Part shown: piece by piece, positions 20,710 to 31,680 of the stretch
Layout: every line of letters starts with the position of its first letter
Position numbering within the stretch: the stretch's first letter is position 1
Origin: CAVPGP01 sp963718065
GTDB taxonomy: Bacteria > Actinomycetota > Thermoleophilia > Gaiellales > Gaiellaceae
DNA length: 64,000 bases
Assembly (NCBI GenBank): GCA_963718065.1
Contig: CAVQYE010000012.1
Location: forward strand, 124,001 to 188,000
Direction: 5' to 3'
The notes under the pieces: model-generated
Told to the model about the DNA's origin: nothing
Database searches by the model: none
What the model saw: the letters and a program-made list of their open reading frames with translations, nothing else
Translations under genes and position numbers: made by a program

Positions 20710-21651
20710 GCGATCCGCGCCACCTGGTCGTCGTGAGTGAGCTCCGCGCAGACCTGCTCTGCGATCTCGACGAACGCGAGCGCCGGCGCGGCGAGCGCGC
20801 GGTCCCGGTGCCACGTCAGGGCAAGCGTGCGGGGCGGGATGCCAGGTAGCGGCTTCGCGACAGTGAGCGGGTCGCGCGGATCGGCGGCGAGCCCCGGCAC
20901 GATCGCGGCGCCGATGCCGGCTGCCGACGAGAGCCTGCACCGTGGCGTTGACATCGGAGCGAAAGACGACCGTCGGCTCGGCGCCGCGCGCCTGCAGCTG
21001 CGCCTCGACCCGGCGGAGCCCTCGGCATTGCGAGTGCGCGATCAACGGCAGGGAGCCGATCTCCTTCAGCGTCGGCACGCCCTTTTTGCGGGCGATCGGC
21101 GATCCGGCTGCGACGACGAGCACGTACGGGTCGACGAGCAGCTCCTGCGCCTCGAACGGGCCGTCGGGCACCGGCAGCTCGACGAAGGCGAGGTCGAGCT
21201 CGCCGCGCTCGACGAGGCTGTAGAGGGCGAGGTCGCTCGTCGACTCGGACGGGCGGACGGCGACGTCGGGCCAGGCCGGCGCCCAGCGCTGCATCAGCTG
21301 CGGCAGGATGCGCACGCCCACGGATTGCGTGATCCCGACGCGGAGCGCTCCGAGCGTGCCCGAGTCGAGCGCGCCGATGTCAGCCTGAGCGGCCTTCAGC
21401 CGGGCGCGAATCGCCTGGGCGTGACCGAGCAGGAGCTCGCCCGCCTCCGTGAGCCGCACCGGGCCCGGCCCGCGCGACCGCTCGACGAGTCGCTTGCCGA
21501 CCGCGCGCTCGAGCGCCGCGATCTGCTGCGAGACAGCCGACTGCACGAACCCCAGCGCGTCGGCCGCCTTGCGGAACGACCCCTCGCGGGCAACTGCCTC
21601 GAGCGCCGAGAGGTGCCGCAGCTCGACGTCGTACCATTGATCGCTCGCCAT
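20706..21651 (-). CDS. LysR family transcriptional regulator (one frameshift)
   Basis: Start ATG 21651 (MASDQWYDVELRHL); about 314 residues after removing one extra base at 20922. The N-terminal winged helix is clear (LSALEAVAREGSFRKAADALGFVQSAVSQQIAALE, given here in parts: residues 13-45), followed by a periplasmic-binding-like effector domain that resumes after the shift at GIGAAIVPGLAA. Full family length. It is the first gene of a coupled regulator-permease-ATPase operon, so it probably controls this transporter. LysR proteins usually bind a small ligand and a T-N11-A box; the pair of palindromes just upstream is a candidate site but has a different geometry. Confidence 0.82.
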
Positions 21652-21700
21652 GATCAGCGGGAACTTTAACGACAGCGCAGCTGATCGCCAACCCCAATCC

Positions 21701-21802
21701 GTACCTGGTTCCGTACCAGGTACGAGTACAACGCCGGCACCCCGTTTTGCGGGGCTTTCTCGCTTTCGGCCAACAATTCGTACCTGGTACACGACCAGGT
21801 AC
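21701..21802. repeat. Two identical-arm 23-bp palindromes flanking a short hairpin
   Basis: GTACCTGGT-N5-ACCAGGTAC occurs at 21701-21723 and again at 21780-21802 with identical arms and different 5-base centres. Between them CCCCG-TTTTG-CGGGG (21740-21754) forms a hairpin followed by CTTTCTCGCTTT. The unit sits in the only gap between the PilB/GspE gene and the LysR operon. It could be a REP/MITE-like mobile repeat, a terminator composite or a regulator site. Confidence 0.7.
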
Positions 21803-21816
21803 GGGAGGTGCGGCGC

Positions 21817-23502
<1,686 letters not shown>

Positions 23503-23682
23503 CCCTCGCTCTATCGGCGCACCCGGACGCGGTCATGAGCGGCAAACCGGAGCGGCCGCCGCGGGACAAACGCCCATTCGGCCCTCGCTTTCGCCCCTGA
23601 AGCCTCCCCCGAAAAGGGGTACCGCCACTGTGTGATTCGACCGAACCTGTAAGTGGCCCCGCCGAGCGGCGGGACTGCGGCG

Positions 23683-26364
23683 ATGCAGGACCTGAATCTT
23701 CTCTCATCGGCCGAGTTGCCCGACGCGTCGGGACCTCTGCCCCTGGAGCTGATTTCCGAGGCTGGGCCTGCCTCGGACTCGTACCGCCGGCTCGCGCATG
23801 TCTTCCACGAGGTGCTCTCGGAGCAGTCCCTCGACAGCCTGCTCGAGCGGATCGCCGACACGCTCAGCGATCTGATCCCCCACGACTCGCTGACGATCTA
23901 CGAGGCCGACGACACGCAGCGCCTGCTGAAGCCCGTGCTGGCGCGCGATCCGTGGGCCGACAAGATCATGGCCTCCTCTTCGAAGTACGGCGAGGGCATC
24001 ACCGGCTGGGCGGTCCAGCATCGCGAGCCGGTGCTCGCGAATCAGGCGCACCTCGACCCCCGCGTCAACGTCGTCCCGGGCACGCCAGCCGACGAGCCCG
24101 AGGCGCTCATCTGTGTGCCGCTCATCGCCCGTGGCCAGCTGAAGGGCGCCCTGAACATCTACCGGCTCGGCGAAGAGGCTCGCTTCAATGGCGAGGAGCT
24201 CGAGCTCGCGCAGCTCTTCGGCGATGCCGCGGCACTCGCGCTCGACAACGCTCAGGTCAAGGCGCGGCTCGAGCACCAGGCGTCGACCGACTCGCTGACC
24301 GGCCTCTACAACCACCGGACCTTCCACGAGCGCCTCCGCGCGGAGCTGACCCGCGCGAGCCGCACGTCCGATCACGTCGCGCTGCTGATGTTCGACATCG
24401 ACGACTTCAAGCGCCTCAACGACGTGCACGGCCATGCGACCGGCGACGAGGTGCTGATCGCCATCGCCGAGCTCGCGCGCGGCCTGATGCGCGACTCCGA
24501 TGTCGTGTGCCGCGTCGGCGGCGAGGAGTTCGCCGTCGTGATGCCGTCGTGCAGCGCCGGCGACGCGCTCGGCCTCGCGCGCCGCCTCACCGACGCCCTG
24601 GCCGAGGTCGATTTCGAGCCGGTCGGACAGCTGACCATCTCGGTCGGGATCTCCCAAGGCCCCGAGCATGCGATGAACCCGCGCGAGCTCTTTGCCTGCG
24701 CCGAGGCGGCGATGATGACTGCGAAGGCCCGCGGCAAGAACGTGATCGTGCTCTTCGACGAGGACTCGATGGAGCGGCCGCTCACGCACTCGCCGGTCCG
24801 CGAGGTTGCCCATTTGAAGATGCTCCAGAGCCTCGCGGGCAAGCTCAACCGGTTGAACGAGGTCGCCGCGATCGGCGACGCGATCGCCGTCGAGCTGCGG
24901 ACGCTGATCGATTACCACAACTGCCGTGTCTTCGTGCTCGACGGCGAGCAGCTCTCGCCTGTCTCGTTCCGCGGGGAGTTCGCGACGACCGACGGCGAGG
25001 AGCCAAAGCTGTTGCCGGTGCCACTCGGCTTCGGCGTCACCGGCACCGCGGCCGCGACCGGGCAGTCGCTGCTCCTGAACGACGCTGCGAATGCGGAATT
25101 CGCGCAGCAGGTCGAAGGCACCGAGAAGATCGACGAGTCGGTGATCGCGACCCCGCTCCGCTACGGATCGCGGGTGATCGGCGTGATCCTGATCTCGAAG
25201 CTCGGGCTCGACCAGTTCGACGAGGACGACGTGCGGCTGCTCGAGGTGCTTGCCGGCCACGCGTCGGTCGCGCTCGAGAACGCGCGGCTCTACGAGGCAC
25301 AGCGCCGCGAGGCCGAGCACGCGCGGGAGACCGCGGAGACGGCCGGTGCCCTGCTCGAGTTCGGCCGCGAGCTCTCGACCGCGCCGAACCTCGACGAGGT
25401 GCTCGCGCGGATCGTCAAGCACTCCAGCTGCATTCTCGGCTCGTCGCGCACGTCGGTCTGGCTCCAGGAGTGGGACGGCGACGAGATCGCGATGCGCGAC
25501 TGCTACGGCTACGACGACGACGCCCGCGCCGCCCTCGGCGCGCTGCGCCTCGCCCCCGAGCACGCGCCGCGCCTGCTGAGCGGCTGTGAGCCGTTCCTGC
25601 TCGACGCCGACCTGCTGGCCAGCGTCGTGGAAGAGCCGCAGACCTTCAAGACGCGGTACGTCGTCGCGCCGCTCTCGATCGAAGGCCGTCCCGGTGCGAT
25701 CGCGTCGGCGCTCGCCCACGGCGAGGAGCTCCGCTCCGAGAAGCTCGAGCTGCTCGCCGGGCTCGCCTATCAGGCCAAGCTCGCGATCGACAGCGCGTCC
25801 AACTTCGTGACCCTGGAGCGCACCTTTCTCTCGACCGTCGAGGCGCTCGCGAATGCGCTCGAGGCGAACGACGAGTACACGTCCACACACGCCCGCTGGA
25901 TCACCGACCGCTCGGTCGAGGTCGGCCGCCGGCTCGGCCTGGAGGGCGAGGCGCTGAAGCGCGTCGAGCTCGGAGCGCTCTTCCACGACATCGGGAAGAT
26001 CGGCGTGCCCGCGGCCATCCTTCAGAAGCCGGGCCCGCTGACCGATGAAGAGCGCGTGATCGTCGAACAGCATCCCGAGCTCGGAGCCCGCATCCTGGCG
26101 CCGATCGAGCGGCTCGCAGACGTGCGCGAGATCGTCCGCTCGTGCCACGAGCGCTGGGACGGGGCCGGCTACCCGGAGGGCAAGCGCGCCGAGCAGATCC
26201 CGCTCGAGTCGCGGATCGTCTTCGTCTGCGACGCCTATCACGCGATGACCACCGACCGGCCGTACCGCAGGGCGCTGGCCGAGGACGAGGCGCGCCGGCG
26301 GCTCCGTGAGGCGGCAGGCTCTCAGTTCGACCCCGGCGTCGTCGAAGCATTTCTCCTGGACTGA
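23683..26364 (+). CDS. GAF-GGDEF-GAF-GAF-HD-GYP c-di-GMP synthase/phosphodiesterase
   Basis: I choose ATG 23683; a GTG ten codons upstream is possible. The 893 residues contain an N-terminal GAF domain, a GGDEF domain with FDIDDFKRLND metal site and GGEEF at 279-283, preceded by an RDSD that fits the RxxD inhibitory site five residues upstream, then two more GAF domains and a C-terminal HD-GYP domain (HDIGKIG from 768, HERWDGAGYPEG at about 823). Both catalytic sites look intact, so it may make and break c-di-GMP depending on GAF ligands. No membrane segment is seen. Its stop overlaps the next start (TGATG), linking it to the MshEN coiled-coil protein. Confidence 0.88.
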   Translation: MQDLNLLSSAELPDASGPLPLELISEAGPASDSYRRLAHVFHEVLSEQSLDSLLERIADTLSDLIPHDSLTIYEADDTQRLLKPVLARDPWADKIMASSSKYGEGITGWAVQHREPVLANQAHLDPRVNVVPGTPADEPEALICVPLIARGQLKGALNIYRLGEEARFNGEELELAQLFGDAAALALDNAQVKARLEHQASTDSLTGLYNHRTFHERLRAELTRASRTSDHVALLMFDIDDFKRLNDVHGHATGDEVLIAIAELARGLMRDSDVVCRVGGEEFAVVMPSCSAGDALGLARRLTDALAEVDFEPVGQLTISVGISQGPEHAMNPRELFACAEAAMMTAKARGKNVIVLFDEDSMERPLTHSPVREVAHLKMLQSLAGKLNRLNEVAAIGDAIAVELRTLIDYHNCRVFVLDGEQLSPVSFRGEFATTDGEEPKLLPVPLGFGVTGTAAATGQSLLLNDAANAEFAQQVEGTEKIDESVIATPLRYGSRVIGVILISKLGLDQFDEDDVRLLEVLAGHASVALENARLYEAQRREAEHARETAETAGALLEFGRELSTAPNLDEVLARIVKHSSCILGSSRTSVWLQEWDGDEIAMRDCYGYDDDARAALGALRLAPEHAPRLLSGCEPFLLDADLLASVVEEPQTFKTRYVVAPLSIEGRPGAIASALAHGEELRSEKLELLAGLAYQAKLAIDSASNFVTLERTFLSTVEALANALEANDEYTSTHARWITDRSVEVGRRLGLEGEALKRVELGALFHDIGKIGVPAAILQKPGPLTDEERVIVEQHPELGARILAPIERLADVREIVRSCHERWDGAGYPEGKRAEQIPLESRIVFVCDAYHAMTTDRPYRRALAEDEARRRLREAAGSQFDPGVVEAFLLD

Positions 26365-27410
26365 TGGCCGAGCCCGTGCCAGCCGGCGAAGCAGGCGGAC
26401 CACCGAAGGGGAAGCGCCCGATCGGGTCGCTCTTCGTCGAGAAGGGCATGGTCACGCCGGCTCAGCTCGACGAGGCGCTCGAGCGCCAGAAGGGCACCGG
26501 CGACAGGCTTGGCGAGGTGCTGGTCGAGCTCGGCTACGTGTCACGCATCGAGCTCGCGAGCGCGATCGGCGACCAGCTCGTGGAGCTGCGTCTGCTGCAG
26601 GGAGGCTCGGGCCAGCAGGCCGGGGCACCTGCCGCGGCTGCGCCCGCGGTCGCCGTGCCGGCGGTGCCCGACCGGTCGGCTGAGCTTCAAGCCGAGATCG
26701 ACCTGCGCGACAAACGACTTGCCAACCAGTCCCAGTCGATCGACGAGCTGCTCGACAAGGTCAACGCTCTCGAGAAGCTGCTGCGCGAGCAGGCCAAGGC
26801 CGAGCCGGATCCGGCGCTCGCGGAGCTCGCGGCGGAGCGCGACACGCTCCGCGCCCGCGTCGAGGAGCTCGAGCGAGAGCTCGCCGAGGCAGCTGCGGCT
26901 CCGGCCCAGTTGCGCGGTACTGACCTCGGCGCCGAACACGAGGGGCTTCTGGCGGCGATCGCCGAGCACGGCTGGCGCGTGGGTGAGCTCGAGGCAGAGC
27001 TCAGTGCGCGCACCGCGGCGGCTGCCCAGCTCCAGACCCGTGTCGAGGAGCTGCAGATCCTGGTCGCCGAGCGCGAGAGCAGTCTTGCCCGCGAGGCCTC
27101 GGCCGCTGCCGCCACCCGCGGCCGCATCGCCGCGCTCGAAGCGCAGCTGCGCGAGCTCGGGGGCGGGGTGGACGAGACTGGGCCGCACGAGCCGGATCAG
27201 TCGGACGAGCCGGCGCCGGCCCTCGGCCATGTGCTCTGCATCTCCGGGCCGTCCGGCTTCAAGATTCTCGCCGCCGCCGGTGAGCCGCCTGCAGTGGGCG
27301 ACGCGGTGTCGGTGCCCGGGACGGACGAGGCGTACATCGTGGTGCGGATCGGCAGCTCGCCGCTTCCGGACGACACGCGTCCCTGTGCGTTCGTCGAGCC
27401 CCCGTCCTAG
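26364..27410 (+). CDS. MshEN-domain coiled-coil protein, putative c-di-GMP effector
   Basis: The ATG overlaps the stop of the GGDEF/HD-GYP gene by one base. Residues 19-42 and 48-71 form two 24-residue MshEN motifs (PIGSLFVEKG..LERQ and RLGEVLVELG..IGDQ) with the same five-residue spacing as in the ATPase next door. Residues about 100-270 are heptad-rich coiled coil (repeated EL, LE, AE blocks), and the last 70 residues form a small beta-rich domain (GHVLCISGPSGFKIL, DEAYIVVRIG). There is no ATPase domain. It probably carries the c-di-GMP signal to a structural partner; this is inferred from motif and coupling. I know no named family with this layout. Confidence 0.75.
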   Translation: MAEPVPAGEAGGPPKGKRPIGSLFVEKGMVTPAQLDEALERQKGTGDRLGEVLVELGYVSRIELASAIGDQLVELRLLQGGSGQQAGAPAAAAPAVAVPAVPDRSAELQAEIDLRDKRLANQSQSIDELLDKVNALEKLLREQAKAEPDPALAELAAERDTLRARVEELERELAEAAAAPAQLRGTDLGAEHEGLLAAIAEHGWRVGELEAELSARTAAAAQLQTRVEELQILVAERESSLAREASAAAATRGRIAALEAQLRELGGGVDETGPHEPDQSDEPAPALGHVLCISGPSGFKILAAAGEPPAVGDAVSVPGTDEAYIVVRIGSSPLPDDTRPCAFVEPPS

Positions 27411-27422
27411 GAGCCTGGCGCC

Positions 27423-27839
27423 TTAGCTGCGCGCGGCGTCGAGCGAGAAGGCCGCTGCGAAGAGCGTGCCCTGGCAGCGATTCTGCGCATTCGCAGCGAG
27501 CGTGACCGAGACGGTCGCGGTGGCCGAGCCGCGGGGCTCCAGCCGGACGCTGTCGTTGAGCACGGCGGCCGAAGCGGAGCAGCCCTGGACGGTGGCCCGC
27601 AGGCCCGTGCGGATCGTCGAGACGGTGATCGCATACGGATACGGGTTCGTCAGCTGAACGCGCAACGGTGCTGCGCGGCCGGGGACGAGCGGCCCGTGGT
27701 CGACGACCTTGACGACGACGTCCTGGCCTGAGGTCTGGTCGAGACCGCCGCTTGCCATGCCCGGGCGGACTGCGATCAGGAGCAGCGCGAGCACTCCGAG
27801 GAGGAGGGCAATCGAAGTCTTTGTGGCCGCAGAGCTCAC
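27423..27839 (-). CDS. Small secreted or membrane-anchored protein of unknown function
   Basis: Start GTG 27839 is set by AGGATG just upstream and an in-frame TGA before it. The 138 residues have an N-terminal hydrophobic stretch (about 9-26) that serves as signal peptide or anchor, then a beta-rich domain (VVVKVVDHGPLVPGRAAPLRVQLTNPY in pieces; STIRTGL; two Cys at about 97 and 124) resembling a single Ig-like or DUF11-like fold. I do not recognise a named family. It ends 12 bases from the convergent MshEN gene. Confidence 0.6.
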   Translation of the reverse strand: MSSAATKTSIALLLGVLALLLIAVRPGMASGGLDQTSGQDVVVKVVDHGPLVPGRAAPLRVQLTNPYPYAITVSTIRTGLRATVQGCSASAAVLNDSVRLEPRGSATATVSVTLAANAQNRCQGTLFAAAFSLDAARS

Positions 27840-27859
27840 CTACTCATCCTGTTCGCCAT

Positions 27860-27883
27860 GGCCCGGCGCGCCATTCCCGGGCC
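27860..27883. other. GC-rich hairpin, possible terminator
   Basis: GGCCCGG at 27860-27866 and CCGGGCC at 27877-27883 form a 7-bp stem with a 10-base loop in the gap between two minus-strand genes. No T-run follows on either strand, so termination is only a possibility. Confidence 0.3.
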
Positions 27884-27948
27884 GCAGCGGCTCTCCTCCC
27901 CGTTTTGAGGGAGGGCACTACCCGGTTGGCGGCGTCGAGAGGCAGTCC

Positions 27949-28176
27949 CTAGGCGCGCTGCCGCACGATCGAGATGCCCCAGGCCTTGCCCGCCGCGAAG
28001 AGCGCGTCGGCGTCGACCTCGTCGGCCCAGCCGAGGAAGTGCTTCTCCGGGTCGTCCTCGGTCGAGGCGTAGACCGCTGGGCGGTCGGGACCGGGGAGGC
28101 CGGCATCGGCGTCGCCCCGCTCGAGCGCGGCGATGCGCTCCTCGATCGCGGAGCCCTCTGCGTATCCCTTGCTCAC
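27949..28176 (-). CDS. Small hypothetical protein, 75 residues
   Basis: GTG start at 28176. The product is acidic and soluble, with a helical N-terminus (SAIEERIAALERGDAD) and a conserved-looking middle (DDPEKHFLGWADEVDADALFAAG). No domain is recognised. Codon pattern matches the neighbourhood. It stands alone between the small secreted protein and tRNA-Lys, and might be a false call, but the frame is consistent and the sequence is protein-like. Confidence 0.5.
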   Translation of the reverse strand: MSKGYAEGSAIEERIAALERGDADAGLPGPDRPAVYASTEDDPEKHFLGWADEVDADALFAAGKAWGISIVRQRA

Positions 28177-28407
28177 GGCGTGAGTATGACCGAGCGGGCC
28201 GTGCGGGCCTAGATGGTTGATGCCGCGGCGGGGTGCGTCTGGGGATGGCTCAGGCCAAGCCGTGTGGTCGGGTCAGCCGAAGAGCAGGCTGGTTTGCCTG
28301 GTCGAGGCTGAGCCGGCCGCACGGCGCCGCGCATGAGCCACCATCCAGGCGCGCCCGGCTGTGGCATCGATCATCTAGCGGTAAGAGGCCGCTCTACACT
28401 GGCGCGA

Positions 28408-28480
28408 GGGCCGTTAGCTCAGTTGGTAGAGCAGGGGACTTTTAATCCCAAGGTCGCTGGTTCGATCCCAGCACGGCCCA
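28408..28480 (+). tRNA. tRNA-Lys (anticodon TTT)
   Basis: The acceptor arms GGGCCGT and ACGGCCC pair, the D-arm has GCTCAGTTGGTAGAGC, the anticodon loop reads CTTTTAA and the T-arm CTGG-TTCGATC-CCAG. CCA is not encoded. A TACACT at 28395-28400 is a possible -10 element. Confidence 0.95.
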
Positions 28481-28673
28481 CTCGCACGCTCGTCGGGTTC
28501 GTGGGTGGCGCGCGCAAGCGGGGTTGCCTTCGCCCTCGCGGAGCGCGAAGATCGCGACGTCCGCAAGCGCGGCTCGACCAATCCGGAGGTGCGTTGAGCG
28601 ATCTGCTCCGAGCAGCTGATGCAGTCGAGGTCGCGGGCTCACTGCGCTGCTGCTCCTTCAACCTGCTGAACGC

Positions 28674-31257
28674 GTGAGCGTCCGCGGCGCTGCGTTCATC
28701 GGCATCGGCTCCATGGTCGGGGCCGGCATCTTCGCCTTGCTCGGCCAGGCAGCCGTCCTCGCCGGGTCGGCCGTCTGGCTCTCGTTCCTCCTCGCAGGCA
28801 TCGTCACGGGGCTCCTCGCGTACAACGTCGTCAAGCTCGGGATCCGGTATCCCTCCGAGGGCGGGCTGATCGAGTATCTGCGGCAGGGCTTCGGGAACGG
28901 ACGTCTGCTCGGGATCGCCTCGTGGCTCGGGTACGCCGCCGCGTTCGTGGTCGTCGCCGGCATGCTCGCCGTCTCCTTCGGGAGCTACGCGACCACCCTG
29001 TTCATCGGCGACGACGCGGCGAGCGGCTGGGACAACCTGTTCGCGTCGTTGCTGATCGTGGCGATGACCCTGGTGAACATGATCGGCGCGACGTTCGTCT
29101 CGCGGGTCGCGTCCTTGATGGTCGTCGTCCTGCTCGGCGTCTTCACCGTCTTCATCGTGGTGACGATCTCCGACGTCGACTTCGGCATGCTCGCTTTCAG
29201 CGGCTATCCGTCGTTCTCGAAGATCATCTCCAGCATCGCCCTGACATTCTTCGCGTTCCTCGGCTTCGGTGTGATGACGTTCACGGTCGCCAAGCTCCGC
29301 GACCCCGAGCGCGAGCTTCCGAGAGCAGTGGCCCTCGCGCTGGGGCTGACGACCGCTCTCTACGTGCTGATCTCGATCGGCGTCTTCGGGACGCTCACCG
29401 TCGACCAGGCGATCGGATACGGCGAGACGGCGATCGCCGAGGCCGCGCGGCCGACCCTGGGCGACGCGGGGTTCACGCTGATGGCCGTTGCGGCGCTGAT
29501 CGCGACGGCCGGAGCGACGAACGGGACGCTCTTCGGCGCAGGCGGCCTGACCGCCTCGCTGGCCGAGATCGGGCAGTTTCCTCCCGTGCTCGGCCCCCGC
29601 TCACGGCTCGGCAGGCACGGGGGCCTGATCGTCACCGGGATCCTCGCCCTCTTGCTCGCAAACTTCGTCGACCTCTCTGCGATCGCGTCGGTCGGGAGTG
29701 CTTGCTCGCTCGTCGTCTTCCTGCTCGTCGGGCTCGCGGGCTACCGGCGGCGGGCGGAGACGGGCGCCTCGGCCCCAGTCGTCCTGGTCGGCATGGCGGC
29801 GACCGCAGTCGTGCTCGGCTTCTTCGCCGTCGACACGCTTCGCAACGCTCCCGAGACGTTCACCGCGATCGTCGCGATGACGCTCCTGGCGGTCCTCCTC
29901 GACGTCGTCTGGAAATGGATGAGAGACCGGTCGGGGGACGCGTCGGGCGAGGGCGTCGCGCCGACCGCGGTCCCCGATCTGAAGCCTCCGCCGACACGGG
30001 AGCCTCCGATGCCACACGGCGATGTCGACCGATCCGTCGAGCTCGTGCTCTTGTTCGCCCGCGCCGGACACGAGGCCGGGTACCCGACGGAGGAGCTCGA
30101 GGAGCGACTGGTCGTGCTTGCCCTGGCCGTCGGCCACGCCGAGGCGCAGGTCTCGGCGACTCCGACCCTGGTCGAGGTGTCGCTCGGGTCGATCCCGGCA
30201 CAGCGCAGCTACACGCTCCGGGTGCGGCCTCGCGCCGTTGATCTCGACGCGATCGCACGCTGGACGAGCTCGTCCAGGACGTCGTCGGCAGGCGTGCTCG
30301 ATACCGAACAGGCGCTCGCTGCGGTCGTCGCCATCCACGAGCATCCTCTCGAACGGCCGTGGCCGCTCCTCCTCGCGGCCTACGCGCTGGCCGGCGCCGC
30401 TCTGACGCCGGTGCTCGGTGGTGGGTGGCGAGAGGTTCTGGCAGGCGGGCTCGTCGGGCTCGTCGTCGGGGGCGTCGCGTTGCCCGCCCAGTTGACCGCG
30501 CGTGTCGAGCCGATGGTGGCGCCGATCGCAGCCGCTTGCGGCGAGCTTCAGCGCCGCCGCTCTCGCCGAGCTCGGCGTCTCCGACGCGCCCGACCTCGTC
30601 ACGCTCGCCGCGCTCGTCACGTTTCTCCCCGGCATGCGGCTGACGATTGGGATGCGCGAGATCGCGACCGAGGACCTGCAGTCCGGTGTCGCCAACACCG
30701 CGAGCGCGCTCGTCCAGCTCCTCGGTCTCGTCTTCGGCGTCGGCATCGGCCGCTCGATCGCCGCCTCGTGGTTCGGCCCGACCAAGGAAATCGCGCCCGT
30801 CGCCGCCTTCTCCGCGCCGTACGTCCTCGCCGCGCTCGCGACGGGTCTCGCGTTCACGCTCACGCTGCGGGCGAGGTACCGAGACGCGCCGCTGATGTGC
30901 GTCGCGACCGTTCTCGCGCTCGTCGCCAACGAGGCCGGCAGGGTGGTCTTCGGCCGGGAGGCCTCCGTCTTCGTCGCGGCCCTGACGGTGGGAATCGTCG
31001 GGGGCCTGGTGGGCTCACGGCTCCGGCGGTCGCCGCTCGTGTTCATCGTCCCGGGCGTGCTGATGCTCGTACCCGGGAGCGCCGGCTTCAACAGCGCCCT
31101 CCAGCTCCTCAGCAACCAGACCGCGAGCGGGGTCAGCGCCGCGTTCGACACGTTCGTGACGGCGATGTCAATCGCATACGGCCTGATCGTGTCGGTCTCG
31201 CTGATTCCCGGCCACCTCGCCGCACCGTCGGGCGACGACGACGTCGGCTCGTCATGA
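28674..31257 (+). CDS. APC-family amino acid permease fused to ThrE-type Thr/Ser exporter (one frameshift)
   Basis: GTG 28674 starts an APC permease (IGIGSMVGAGIFALLG, then about 12 helices to residue 420). After a 30-residue Pro-rich linker the same frame continues into a ThrE/DUF1212 exporter (HGDVDRSVELVLLFARAGHEAGYPTEE, in pieces), which shifts frame at about 30537 and ends with LVFIVPGVLMLVPGSAGF. Total about 860 residues. An upstream TTG at 28594 with GGAGGT before it may be the real start if another indel is present, since APC proteins usually have a longer N-terminus. Import and export modules in one chain would be unusual; two genes with a lost stop is the alternative. Confidence 0.65.
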
Positions 31258-31680
31258 GCCCCCCGGCCGTAATCGGTCACGGACGTGCAGAAGCTCGAGC
31301 CCACGCGCGACGGCCGCGGCTGCCAGAGCAAGGCTCGCGCCGAGGACCAGGAGGAGCCCGTAACCCACGCTCGCACCGAGGACGTCCCGGCTCTCGCGCC
31401 AGCTCGCCAGCGCCGTCCAGCCGATCACTGCGGCGCTGCCCAGCGTGCCAATCACCCCGATCCACGTTCCCCTGGCCAGCGATCGGGCCCACAGGAGCGC
31501 AGGCACCGCGACGATCACGACCAGCCAGCCGTCGTGCGGGCCTTGAGTGCCGTTGAGGCTCACAGGTCCGTCGTTCGTCCAGGTGCAGAACACGCCGACG
31601 ACTGCGACAGCGATCGCGATCGGAGGGACGACCTGTATCCAGGAACGCCCGGCGGCACTGCGTGTAGCGTCCTCGGGCAA
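31252..31680 (-). CDS. Small four-helix membrane protein of unknown function
   Basis: The 142 residues hold about four membrane segments (IAIAVAVVGVFCTW, WLVVIVAVPALLWA, IGVIGTLGSAAVIGW, LLLVLGASLALAAAA). The TTG start shares bases with the start of the divergent phospholipase D gene, so the promoters must lie inside coding DNA or the start is further in. The 3' end overlaps the permease-exporter gene by 6 bases. No family is recognised. Confidence 0.5.
   Translation of the reverse strand: MPEDATRSAAGRSWIQVVPPIAIAVAVVGVFCTWTNDGPVSLNGTQGPHDGWLVVIVAVPALLWARSLARGTWIGVIGTLGSAAVIGWTALASWRESRDVLGASVGYGLLLVLGASLALAAAAVARGLELLHVRDRLRPGGS

Noticed and set aside
17050..20736. Very long plus-strand open frame (over 1200 codons) opposite the permease and ATPase genes
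   Set aside because: It is rich in Arg, Ala, Glu and Gly without domain pattern and is the mirror of well-supported minus-strand genes; such shadows are common at this GC content. The same holds for long frames at 2813-5398, 23704-26403 (minus), 41294-43093 (minus) and 46957-48627.
17626..21792. Apparent LysR-permease fusion of 1388 residues
   Set aside because: The frame is continuous only because of one extra base at 20922. In the corrected frame LysR ends at 20706 and the permease has its own ATG overlapping that stop.
28355..28405. A second tRNA or tRNA fragment just before tRNA-Lys
   Set aside because: No paired acceptor arms or T-loop could be formed; it holds only a possible -10 element.
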